Below, piece by piece: positions 45,221 to 53,589 of a DNA stretch of 59,114 nucleotides. Positions within the stretch are counted from its first letter, which is position 1. Every line of letters begins with the position of its first letter. This DNA is from Planctomycetota bacterium (lineage in GTDB: Bacteria; Planctomycetota; Planctomycetia; Pirellulales; Pirellulaceae). The notes beneath the pieces were generated by a model. The model had not been told where the DNA came from, did no database searches, and worked only from the letters and a program-made list of their open reading frames with translations. Both the position numbers and the translations under genes were made by a program. The stretch is from positions 1-59,114 of the forward strand of contig CAUJKE010000014.1 of the NCBI GenBank assembly GCA_963205385.1. Reading direction: 5' to 3'.

Positions 45221-46882
45221 ATGGACTTTCTCAACAAAGCTTACGGACAACTCACGGACCTGTTCCGCTCGATGACGCCTGCGGCGCGCATCACGGCGGC
45301 GCTGTTGGTCTGCGCGATCGTCATCAGCTTGATGTACCTGTTCCGCACGAACACATCCTCCGCGGACGAGTTGTTGCTCGGAGGAAGAGAGTTCAGCAGC
45401 GCAGAGATCGCCGCGGCCGAAGCCGCGTTTGCACAAGCTAAACTGGCGGGGTCGGAGATTGTCGGTAACAAGATCCGAATTCCCCGGGGTCAAAAAGCGG
45501 CCTACCTGGCGGCGCTTGCCGAAAACAACGCGCTGCCGGAAGACTTTGGCACGATGATGTCGTCGGCCGTGGCGAGCGAAAACCCTTTTATGTCGAGCAA
45601 GTCGCTCGATTTGCGCGTGCAAGCGGCGAAACAGCGCGAACTAGCGCTCATCATCTCGCGCATGCGCGGCGTCGCCACTGCGACCGTGACGTTCGACGAA
45701 GTGGATAAGCCTGGCTTTCCCCGGCGGAAGGAAATGTCCGCCATGGTTGCGGTGCAACCAGCGCCCGGCGAAGAACTCACCGGCGACCAGGTGCGCTCGA
45801 TTCGACATACCGTCGCCGCGGCCTATGCGGGACTCGATCGCAACAACGTCACCATTACGGATTTGTCTGGCCGCTCCTTCCCCGGTCTGACCGCCGACGG
45901 GCTGGGATCTGCCGAGGACAACCTCTACGCCGAAGCCAAACAACGCTACGAACATGATTGGCAGACCAAAATCTATGATCGCCTGCGCATGATTCCCGGC
46001 GTGGTGGTAGGCGTGAACGTCGATCTCGACCCGGAGATCATGCATCAGCTCACCAGCCACAAGCTCGATCCCAAGCCGGTCGCGGTGCAGTCCTCGGAGT
46101 CGACGGAAAACAGCACCTCCACGGGGCCCACCACCGCTGGCAGGCCGGGCGTTGTGCCCAATAGCATGGTCAACGCGCCGGCGGCGATTCGTCAAGACCG
46201 CGGCCCGCAGTCGACGACGGAACGAAACGACACGACGCAAGCCTCAATTGTCGGCCAAGACCGGATCACCTCGCGTCGCGCGCCGCTCACGCCGAAACAA
46301 GTTCAGGTCGTGGTGGACGTCCCTTACAGCTATTACCGCAAGGTCTGGGAGGAACGAAATCCGCCGGCCGCAGGCCAGGAACCCGTAACTCCCCCGCCGG
46401 CGGAACTCGACAAAATCGAAGTCGAAACGCGGAAGCGCATTGAAGACACGGTGGTGAAACTCTTGCCCCGCCCCGAGACCGGCAACGATCCGTTCATTCC
46501 GGTCATGGTGACATCGTTCCATGACCTCAGCCAGCCAGCGATTGCAGCGCCGAGCACCGCCGACATCGCGACCACCTGGCTCGCCGAAAATTGGCAAACC
46601 GTCGCCATGCTGCTGCTAGGCGGCTTCGGTTTAGTGCTCTTGCGAGGGCTGGTCAAAGCACCTGCCGCGCCGCCGCGGACCACGGCCCCGGAGAGCGCGA
46701 CGGAACAGCCAGTCGCTACGAATGACTCCGACGAAGATGAAGCAGCAGACACGCTCAACATGCCCCAGCGCCGGTTCACGACGAAGGGGCCAACTCTCCG
46801 CGATGAGCTGCGCGAAATGGTGAAGGAAGACCCCGACGCCGCCGCGACGGTACTTAAAGCCTGGATCGGGGACGCTGCCTAG
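45221..46882 (+). CDS. fliF: Flagellar MS-ring protein FliF
   Basis: FliF builds the MS ring in the inner membrane. The 553-residue protein has an N-terminal membrane helix (about 24-42), two ring-building periplasmic domains (YscJ/FliF region with VASENPFMSSKSL and VTFDEVDKPGFPRR), a Pro/Thr-rich spacer (about 285-345) and a second helix (about 457-480) before the cytosolic tail. The tail ends LREMVKEDPDAAATVLKAWIGDAA, the FliG-binding motif. The length matches E. coli FliF (552). It is followed after 72 bp by fliG. Confidence 0.94.
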   Translation: MDFLNKAYGQLTDLFRSMTPAARITAALLVCAIVISLMYLFRTNTSSADELLLGGREFSSAEIAAAEAAFAQAKLAGSEIVGNKIRIPRGQKAAYLAALAENNALPEDFGTMMSSAVASENPFMSSKSLDLRVQAAKQRELALIISRMRGVATATVTFDEVDKPGFPRRKEMSAMVAVQPAPGEELTGDQVRSIRHTVAAAYAGLDRNNVTITDLSGRSFPGLTADGLGSAEDNLYAEAKQRYEHDWQTKIYDRLRMIPGVVVGVNVDLDPEIMHQLTSHKLDPKPVAVQSSESTENSTSTGPTTAGRPGVVPNSMVNAPAAIRQDRGPQSTTERNDTTQASIVGQDRITSRRAPLTPKQVQVVVDVPYSYYRKVWEERNPPAAGQEPVTPPPAELDKIEVETRKRIEDTVVKLLPRPETGNDPFIPVMVTSFHDLSQPAIAAPSTADIATTWLAENWQTVAMLLLGGFGLVLLRGLVKAPAAPPRTTAPESATEQPVATNDSDEDEAADTLNMPQRRFTTKGPTLRDELREMVKEDPDAAATVLKAWIGDAA

Positions 46883-46954
46883 TCGACAAATCCTGCATAT
46901 TTTCGATTATCAACACGACAAACTCGGAATGACTTCCACAGAAACCAGCTAATT

Positions 46955-48094
46955 ATGGGTTCGATACCTGCTCAACTTCGCAAAGCGGCCATTCTAGTGA
47001 GCGCGCTGGATGACGCTGCCGCGGATGCGCTGCTCGACCAATTGAGCGAGGCCGAAGCGCAACGGGTGCGAATGGTGCTTGTTGAGTTGGAGGATGTGGA
47101 TGCCGCGGAGCAGGCGGCGGTGATCCGTGAGTTTCTCGGTCCGCGGGCGACGAAGTTGACCGATAGCACCGCTGGCGTGGAATTGGAACTATCGACCGCG
47201 AGCCGGCGCGATGCATCGAGCCCTCGCCGGACGAGTGGCCAGACCACCACTACCTCCGCACAGCCGTTTGAGTTCTTGAGCCAGGCGGCGGCGGAGCAAG
47301 TCGCGCCGCACTTAATGCGTGAGCATCCGCAAACGATCGCCGTGGTGCTGGCGCATCTGCCGCCGCGGCGCGCGGCAGAGATTGTTCAGCAGCTTCCTGT
47401 GGATGTGCAAACGGAAGTGCTCACGCGCGTGGGGCGCATTGAAGAAATGAATAGCGACGTCGTGCGAGATGTGGAACGAGGGCTTGAAGCGGTCCTCGCC
47501 CATGAACTAAAAACCACTCGCATGCAAGGCGCCGGCGTGGCCGCGCTCGAAGCGATTCTCGCAGCTAGCGGGGAGCAGCGGTCGCACATGGTTGATCGCG
47601 TCGCCCTCCACGATCGGCAATTGGCGCAGCAAATCCAGCAGGAAGAAAAAGAAACACCACGCCAGACAGCGAGAGAATCCACGCGCCCCGCGCCAAAAGC
47701 GGCTCCCACGCCGGAACTTCACCTACGGCAACCAGCCTTGCCGCGTGAAACGCCGCCGACTGTGAAGACGCCAAAAGCGACAGTCGCGACCGTGGAATTT
47801 GGTCAACTCCAAATGCTAGACGACCTGGCCTGGGCGCGCGTACTACGCGCCGCCGATTCACAAGTTGCTCTGCTGGCGCTAGCCGGTGCGCCGGCGTCCC
47901 TCGTACAGCGTCTGCTGCGACAGTTACCGCCGCGTGAAGCTCGCACGCTGGAACGCAAGATGGAACAGCTCGGCCCGGTACGCTTGCGGGATATCGAACG
48001 GGCGCAGCAGCAGCTCGCGCGGATCGCCGCAGAGCTGGCCGCCTTGGGAGAGATTCGCTTGCCCCGGCCCCGCGCTTTCGCCACCGCCGCCTAA
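46955..48094 (+). CDS. fliG: Flagellar motor switch protein FliG, unusual linker and torque helix
   Basis: FliG is the rotor part on which stators act. The 379-residue protein has FliG-N (5-62), FliG-M with REHPQTIAVVLAHLPP (122-137), and FliG-C (280-370) ending LGPVRLRDIERAQQQLARIA. Between M and C there is an added Pro/Thr/Lys-rich linker at 230-280, and the MFVFEDL-type motif is replaced by EFGQLQMLDDL. In the torque helix the E. coli RDD (287-289) is matched by ERK (333-335), and Lys264 by Ala310; Arg281 (Arg327) and Arg297 (Arg343) are kept. The alignment is by eye and from memory of the E. coli sequence. Confidence 0.9.
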   Translation: MGSIPAQLRKAAILVSALDDAAADALLDQLSEAEAQRVRMVLVELEDVDAAEQAAVIREFLGPRATKLTDSTAGVELELSTASRRDASSPRRTSGQTTTTSAQPFEFLSQAAAEQVAPHLMREHPQTIAVVLAHLPPRRAAEIVQQLPVDVQTEVLTRVGRIEEMNSDVVRDVERGLEAVLAHELKTTRMQGAGVAALEAILAASGEQRSHMVDRVALHDRQLAQQIQQEEKETPRQTARESTRPAPKAAPTPELHLRQPALPRETPPTVKTPKATVATVEFGQLQMLDDLAWARVLRAADSQVALLALAGAPASLVQRLLRQLPPREARTLERKMEQLGPVRLRDIERAQQQLARIAAELAALGEIRLPRPRAFATAA

Positions 48095-48106
48095 CGAGTG
48101 CTTGGT

Positions 48107-48781
48107 ATGTCAGGAATCATCAAATCTGGAACCGCGCCGAGCCAGCGAGAGATCGTGGGGGCGGTTGCGTTTAACTACGATGACGTGACGTCAAAAGCCA
48201 ATGCGTATCTTGCGGAAGTGAAAGCGGAAGCGGCGCAGATTCTCGCCCAGGCGGAGCAAGATGCGGCGCGGATTCGCAAACAGGCAGAAGCGCAAGGCCA
48301 GAAGGGCGCACACGAACTTGCGGAAAAGAGCGTGCAAGCGCGTGTCGATGCGCAAATCAAACAGCAGATGCAGACGGCGCTCCCCGCCCTGGAACAACTG
48401 ATTCAAAGCCTGGCGGCAGCGCGTCAGCAGTGGCTGCAAGCGTGGGAAACCAATGCGGTGCGATTAGCCGTTGCGATGGCCGAGAAAGTGATTCGCCGCG
48501 AAGTCTTGCAGCAACCAGAGGTGACATGCGAATGGGTGCGTGAGGCGCTCGAACTGGCGAGTGGTTGCCAAATGGTGAAGGTGTATCTTCACCCCGCAGA
48601 CCATGCGGCCCTCGGCGTTCAAATTCAGATGATTGCGAATCAAATCGCCCAACTGGCCCCCGCAGAGATTCTGCCCAACGAGACGATCGGTCCAGGGGAC
48701 TGTCTCGTCCAAACGGAGTACGGCGAGATTGATCAGCGAATTGCGTCGCAACTCGCCCGCATTAAAGAAGAACTATTGTAA
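48107..48781 (+). CDS. fliH: Flagellar export ATPase regulator FliH
   Basis: FliH binds the FliI ATPase and tethers it to the export gate. The 224-residue product starts at ATG 48107 (a GTG 9 bases upstream is possible). It has a coiled-coil (about 30-95, AYLAEVKAEAAQILAQAEQ) and a C-terminal globular part (about 120-224) with LAVAMAEKVIRREV and GDCLVQTEYGEIDQRI, the FliH/YscL hallmark. Its stop overlaps the fliI ATG (TAATG), so the two are translationally coupled. Confidence 0.9.
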   Translation: MSGIIKSGTAPSQREIVGAVAFNYDDVTSKANAYLAEVKAEAAQILAQAEQDAARIRKQAEAQGQKGAHELAEKSVQARVDAQIKQQMQTALPALEQLIQSLAAARQQWLQAWETNAVRLAVAMAEKVIRREVLQQPEVTCEWVREALELASGCQMVKVYLHPADHAALGVQIQMIANQIAQLAPAEILPNETIGPGDCLVQTEYGEIDQRIASQLARIKEELL

Positions 48782-50136
48782 TGCAGGACATCCTGGAACA
48801 ACTCGAAACGCTCCTGCCGACGGCGCTCTCTGGCCGCGTGGTGCGGACCATTGGCATGACCGCCGCCGTCGCAGGACTCCCCGCGCCGGTCGGCGCGCTC
48901 GTGGAGATCGAACGTCAATCAGGCGGAGCGATACTAGGCGAAGTCATCGGCTTCGACAAATCGCTAACGCTTGTCTATCCCTTTGGCGAAGTCGCCGGAC
49001 TACGCCACGGGAGCCGTGTGCGACTGAAGAAGACGACGCGGTTTCTGTCGGTGGGAGAACAACTCCTTGGTCGCATCGTCGATGCCCACGGCCGCGCCAT
49101 CGATGGCCATTTGCCCCCTGTCTTGCGCGAACGGACCCGCCTGGAGCGCAAACCTCCGTCCGCGGTGGAACGCCCGCGCATCGACACGCCTCTCTCGACC
49201 GGCGTCCGCGCCATTGACGGGCTGTTGACGTGCGGGCGCGGGCAACGCATGGGCATTTTCGCAGGCTCCGGCGTGGGCAAAAGCGTCACGCTCGGCATGA
49301 TGGCGAAGTACACCTCGGCCGATGTGAACGTGATTGGCCTGGTGGGCGAGCGAGGTCGTGAAGTCAACGAATTTTTGGAGCGCGACCTGGGACCGGAAGG
49401 ACTGTCGCGGAGCGTCGTCGTCGTCGCGACGAGCGATGAACCGGCGCTCTTGCGTGTGCAAGCAGCGCTGACTGCGACCGCAATTGCCGAGCACTTTCGC
49501 GACCGCGGACTCGATGTCTTGTTGATGATGGATTCCCTCACCCGCTTCGCGATGGCGCAGCGTGAGATTGGTCTGGCCGCTGGGGAGCCGCCGACGACGC
49601 GCGGCTATCCCCCTTCGGTCTTCGCCATGTTGCCGCGGTTGGTCGAACGCGCCGGGCGCACCGCGACCGGAAGCATCACCGCGTTCTATACCGTGCTCGT
49701 CGAAGGGGACGACACGAACGAACCAGTTAGCGACACGGTGCGCGGACTGTTGGATGGCCACACGATTCTGTCGCGCCGTTTGGCCGGGCGCGGACACTAT
49801 CCGGCGGTGGAAGTGCTGGAAAGCATTAGTCGCTTGATGAACGATATCGCGAGCCAGGAACATCGAGCGGCGGCGCAGGTCGTGCGAGAATTGCTCTCAG
49901 CCTATCACGATCACGAAGATTTGATCTCCATTGGCGCCTATCGAGCGGGGGCGAATCCCACGGTCGATATCGCAATTGCAATGCTGCCGGAACTGCAGCG
50001 GTTCTTGCGGCAAAACATTGATGAACAGTCGTCCGTGAACCAGGCGCGCGAAGAGTTGCTGAAACTCATGCAGAAAATTGCCTTGATAAAACAAAATGGC
50101 AGTGCCGCCGCGTTGGCAGCGCAGCAAGCCCGTTGA
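48781..50136 (+). CDS. fliI: Flagellum-specific ATP synthase FliI
   Basis: FliI is the type III export ATPase. The 451-residue protein has Walker A GSGVGKS at 162-168, VIGLVGERGREVNEFLE, the Walker B LLMMDSLTRFA, PPTTRGYPPSVFAMLPRL and GSITAFYTVLVEGDD, all FliI signatures, ending in a helix-rich C-terminal domain. Its start overlaps the fliH stop. The order fliF-fliG-fliH-fliI-fliJ is the classical arrangement. Confidence 0.97.
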   Translation: MQDILEQLETLLPTALSGRVVRTIGMTAAVAGLPAPVGALVEIERQSGGAILGEVIGFDKSLTLVYPFGEVAGLRHGSRVRLKKTTRFLSVGEQLLGRIVDAHGRAIDGHLPPVLRERTRLERKPPSAVERPRIDTPLSTGVRAIDGLLTCGRGQRMGIFAGSGVGKSVTLGMMAKYTSADVNVIGLVGERGREVNEFLERDLGPEGLSRSVVVVATSDEPALLRVQAALTATAIAEHFRDRGLDVLLMMDSLTRFAMAQREIGLAAGEPPTTRGYPPSVFAMLPRLVERAGRTATGSITAFYTVLVEGDDTNEPVSDTVRGLLDGHTILSRRLAGRGHYPAVEVLESISRLMNDIASQEHRAAAQVVRELLSAYHDHEDLISIGAYRAGANPTVDIAIAMLPELQRFLRQNIDEQSSVNQAREELLKLMQKIALIKQNGSAAALAAQQAR

Positions 50137-50165
50137 CGTAACCACAAGGGATTGCGGATTTCACC

Positions 50166-50624
50166 ATGGCGCAGTTTCGCTATCGTCTGGCGACACTTCT
50201 GAGGTTGCGTGAAGCAACGCGGGACGAGAAGCGCGCGCAACTAGCCGAAGCGCATCGCGCCGCGCACATTTTAGAAGAGCGGATCGGCGAGATTGACCGC
50301 GAACTGTCCGCGTCGCGGGAGCAAGCCCAAGCGGTTGCCCAGCCTGGGAGTGTGAATGTGGACCACTTGATTCAAACCCACCGTTACGAACGTGTGTTGC
50401 ATGCTCAGCGAGCAACCATCGACGGCCAATTGAAACTCATTACCGCCGAAATCGAAAAACGCCGTCACGCGCTCGTGGAGGCCGATCGTCAGGTGCAAGT
50501 GCTGGAAAAGCTGCGCGCGCGTCAACAAGCGGAATTCGCCCAGGCCGAAGGGGTGCGCGAGCAAAAGCTGATGGATGAAATCGCCGCCCGCTCGCACGCC
50601 TATCACGGGGAGGCGTCGCCGTGA
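50166..50624 (+). CDS. fliJ: Flagellar export protein FliJ
   Basis: FliJ is a coiled-coil chaperone-escort of the export ATPase. The 152-residue protein is all-helical with the N-terminal RLATLLRLREATRDEKRAQL and a Glu/Gln-rich C-terminal coil (EFAQAEGVREQKLMDE), matching FliJ in length (about 147) and form. It lies 29 bp after fliI. The GTG start of the next gene overlaps its TGA stop by 4 bp. Confidence 0.85.
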   Translation: MAQFRYRLATLLRLREATRDEKRAQLAEAHRAAHILEERIGEIDRELSASREQAQAVAQPGSVNVDHLIQTHRYERVLHAQRATIDGQLKLITAEIEKRRHALVEADRQVQVLEKLRARQQAEFAQAEGVREQKLMDEIAARSHAYHGEASP

Positions 50625-51343
50625 AATTATTGAAATTCCTACCGGCCATCGTGCTCTATACGTGTGTGGCGACGGTCGTGGTCGAAGCCGGCGCGGTGGG
50701 GGCGATGAGCATGCAAGGCATGTTGACCCGCGAAAGGCTGTTTCAATGCCTGGCGGCGCTGTACGGCGTGAACCTGCGTGAGATCGAGGAAGAGGCGCTT
50801 TCCGCGGCGAAGCCACCGTTGCCCCAACAGCCTGCGTATGAAGAGATCGTCAAGCAGCGGGCGCTCGCGGCGCGGGATTTGGACTTACGTGAATCGGCGA
50901 TTGACAAAGCGCTGGCGGATATGCGTGCGTTGACTGCCCAACTCAAGATGGAGCGCGAAAGATACGATCAACTGAAACTGCAGTTCGATGCGCGCCTTGC
51001 CGCGCTGGAAGAAGTTTTCGCCGACACGGCGCTCCAGGAAGTTCAACGCACGCTCGAAGCGATCAATCCTAAACAAGCCAAGGATCAGATCCTCCGCATG
51101 CTTGAAGAAGCGTCGCCAGACGAGCAGGAGGAAGTAACTCGCGATGTCATCACCATGTTCAAGTCGATGCCGATCGACAAACGCAAGAAGATCGTCGGCG
51201 AGTTTAAGACCGAAGAGGAAGCGGCGAAACTGCACGAGATTTTGAAGGACGTTCGCGAAGGCATTCCCGACCTCTCGCTGATTCGCTCCACCCGCGCCCA
51301 ACTCGCGGAGTTCAGCCCCGCTCAACTTTCGCAGACCAGATAA
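50621..51343 (+). CDS. MotE/MgtE-N-like flagellar chaperone (YlxF family)
   Basis: The 240-residue protein, starting with GTG, has one membrane helix (about 6-26), a periplasmic coil (about 75-130) and a C-terminal MgtE_N-like helical domain: ALEAINPKQAKDQILRM, then ASPDEQEEVTRDVITMFKSMPIDKR and IVGEFKTEEEAAKL. This matches MotE/YlxF, which sits between fliJ and fliK in Bacillus and acts as a MotB chaperone in other bacteria. The position here between fliJ and fliK is the same. Orthology is inferred from position and topology. Confidence 0.75.
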   Translation: MKLLKFLPAIVLYTCVATVVVEAGAVGAMSMQGMLTRERLFQCLAALYGVNLREIEEEALSAAKPPLPQQPAYEEIVKQRALAARDLDLRESAIDKALADMRALTAQLKMERERYDQLKLQFDARLAALEEVFADTALQEVQRTLEAINPKQAKDQILRMLEEASPDEQEEVTRDVITMFKSMPIDKRKKIVGEFKTEEEAAKLHEILKDVREGIPDLSLIRSTRAQLAEFSPAQLSQTR

Positions 51344-51348
51344 GCACC

Positions 51349-53016
51349 ATGCAAACCGGCCCGGCCGACAACTTGAAGCAACTCACGCTGTTCGATGCAA
51401 TTCCTAGTGCGCCGCCATCAAGTCGCGATGCCGCGCGCGAATCTGCGTTTGCTCAGCACTTTGCACCGCCTACGACAAAGCGCGATGACGACGCGCGCCA
51501 CAAGGCGAGCAGCGAACGCCCCGCGGCGCGCAATGAGGCGGAGGAACGTTCTTTCGCGCAGGATCACGATACCGAGGCCACCCGGGCTAAAGGCCAGGCG
51601 ACAGATTCCCATAGCGCACCGCCAGAATCGTCGCAGCGAGGCGAGCAGACCGACAGACGCGCGGAATCCGCTGGCGAACATGACAACCACGAAGGCGAAG
51701 CGCGCGACGGCGACAACGCGCAGACCGGAACAGCAACAACGGCAGACAACGTACAGCCTGACCAGCGCGAAACCGAGGAAGCAGCCGACGAAGTTGCGGC
51801 TGCGCCCAACAATGCTCCCACGATGATCGTTGCGGACGGGCCGCCCCTAGAGTGCGCTGACAGTGAGACGCCGACTGAGGAGCAGGAAGGCGACGCCGAC
51901 AGCGCGCGTCAAGCGGCGTCGGAAGCCACTAAGAGTGGCTCGTTCGCGGCGGCGCCCTCCGCTAGGAACGGTGCCGTATCGAGTCGCAAGTCAACCGCAG
52001 ACAACCAAACATCGACAGCGACGGATGCCCTGGAGAGCGACGCGCCTAACGCAAATACCGCGGAAACGGTCGACAATTCGGCGCTGTTGACCGAGGGAGA
52101 GGCTGAACCGGCAGCAACGGATGGAGAGGCTCACTCGCCGGTGTCGAACAAAGCCATGGCCGTGAACTCTCCAGGGAAATCTCACGATCCATCCGAGGCG
52201 ACGGAATTGCCTGGTGTCGCCGGTGAAGTTGCAGCGCCGCGGCAAGAATCGAAACATGAAACCAGGCGGGATGGCAAGCGGGAGCGACGTCCGGAGCAAC
52301 TATCGGACGCGCACGGCAACACGTCGCCCACGCCAGCAGCGAAGCCCGCCGCAGAGGCAACGCCTCCGAGCACACTAACACAACCGGCCACAGTTGCGGC
52401 TGAAGCGCTCGCGGCAGTGACGGCAACTTCCTCAGAATTGCGCACGTCGGACGGCGCCGCGGCGCGGCCTGCGGCTACGGCGTCGGACGGAGTCGCCACC
52501 ACGTCGCGATTACCGCAGCAACTGCTTGCTAAGAATTCCGCTTCCGGCAGCGGTGGTCCACCGGTGACGCAAGCCGAGCAGGTGCGCCTCGTGCAGCGCG
52601 TGGCGCGGGCGTTTCAAGCGGCGCAAGCGCGTGGAGGCGAGATTCAACTGCGCCTAAGCCCACCGGCGCTGGGCTCGTTGAAGCTGGAGGTCAAAGTACA
52701 AAACGGTGTCATGACCGCGCGGGTCGAAGCTGAAAATGCTACAGCCAGGCACCTCTTGCTCGATAATCTCCCGCTACTCAAGGAACGTCTCGCGGAGCAA
52801 GGAATCCAGATTGATTCGTTCGACGTCGATTTGATGGATCGCCAGCCTCAAGGCGAGTCGGATACTTCCCGCGGCGGCGAACGTGACGCCGCACCGCGGA
52901 TGCCACGCACGAACGGCGAGCGGCGCGCGAACGAAATTACCACAACCGCCCACAATACGCCTGCCGCCGAGAACTCGGTGCGGCCGGGCGATGGCCAAAT
53001 CAACGTCACCATTTAG
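51349..53016 (+). CDS. fliK: Flagellar hook-length control protein FliK
   Basis: FliK acts as a molecular ruler for the hook and switches export specificity. The 555-residue protein has a long, unstructured Ala/Glu/Thr/Asp-rich ruler region (about 15-400) and a C-terminal Flg_hook domain (about 408-490): LRLSPPALGSLKLEVKVQNG, then LLKERLAEQGIQIDSF and DVDLMDRQ. The ruler is low-complexity and probably unalignable beyond close relatives. The gene starts 5 bp after the motE-like gene and is followed after 11 bp by flgD. Confidence 0.92.
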   Translation: MQTGPADNLKQLTLFDAIPSAPPSSRDAARESAFAQHFAPPTTKRDDDARHKASSERPAARNEAEERSFAQDHDTEATRAKGQATDSHSAPPESSQRGEQTDRRAESAGEHDNHEGEARDGDNAQTGTATTADNVQPDQRETEEAADEVAAAPNNAPTMIVADGPPLECADSETPTEEQEGDADSARQAASEATKSGSFAAAPSARNGAVSSRKSTADNQTSTATDALESDAPNANTAETVDNSALLTEGEAEPAATDGEAHSPVSNKAMAVNSPGKSHDPSEATELPGVAGEVAAPRQESKHETRRDGKRERRPEQLSDAHGNTSPTPAAKPAAEATPPSTLTQPATVAAEALAAVTATSSELRTSDGAAARPAATASDGVATTSRLPQQLLAKNSASGSGGPPVTQAEQVRLVQRVARAFQAAQARGGEIQLRLSPPALGSLKLEVKVQNGVMTARVEAENATARHLLLDNLPLLKERLAEQGIQIDSFDVDLMDRQPQGESDTSRGGERDAAPRMPRTNGERRANEITTTAHNTPAAENSVRPGDGQINVTI

Positions 53017-53027
53017 GGAACGCAGAG

Positions 53028-53465
53028 ATGTCGCAAATACCAGCCACGGGCTCGACCGGTGCCACCAATGCCAACGGCCAATCCAAGAGCAACGACCTGC
53101 GCGATGTCGACATCGACCAGTTCCTGCAACTTTTGATTGCCCAATTGCAGAATCAAGACCCGCTAAGCCCCATGGATAACAGCGAAATGCTGCAACAAAT
53201 TGGCCAGATTCGCGAGATCAGCGCGACGAACAAACTGTCGGATACGCTCGACTCGGTGCTGCTTGGGCAGAACCTCTCGACCGCTAGCAGTTTGATCGGC
53301 AAGGAGGTCTTCGCGCTCACCGATGATTCGGTCGATGTTCGTGGAAAAGTGGAGCGCGTTTCCGTCGAAACGAGCGGTAAGGATGGGGAAACACGCACCC
53401 TGCGCGTGCATGTCGGCGATCAGAGCATTAGCTTGAAAAACATTCGCGAAATTATTCCTACTTAA
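53028..53465 (+). CDS. flgD: Flagellar hook-capping protein FlgD (short form)
   Basis: FlgD caps the growing hook. The 145-residue product has the conserved N-terminal part DIDQFLQLLIAQLQNQDPLS (near 28-47), MDNSEMLQQIGQIREISATN, and a short C-terminal beta part (LIGKEVFALTDDSVDVRGKVER, about 88-109, then HVGDQSISLKNI). E. coli FlgD is about 231 residues with Fn3-like and Tudor domains; here only a small barrel remains. The following gap to flgE is 124 bp with no gene. Confidence 0.88.
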   Translation: MSQIPATGSTGATNANGQSKSNDLRDVDIDQFLQLLIAQLQNQDPLSPMDNSEMLQQIGQIREISATNKLSDTLDSVLLGQNLSTASSLIGKEVFALTDDSVDVRGKVERVSVETSGKDGETRTLRVHVGDQSISLKNIREIIPT

Positions 53466-53589
53466 TTTTCGGCGGCGTGGTCGGTCGTGCGCGCCAATCA
53501 GGCAATTGCCAACAACGATATTACGCGCCGTCCGATCCTGCACATTGGAATTGAACCAGTCAAAAATACCAACGCAATTGAGGTGATAT

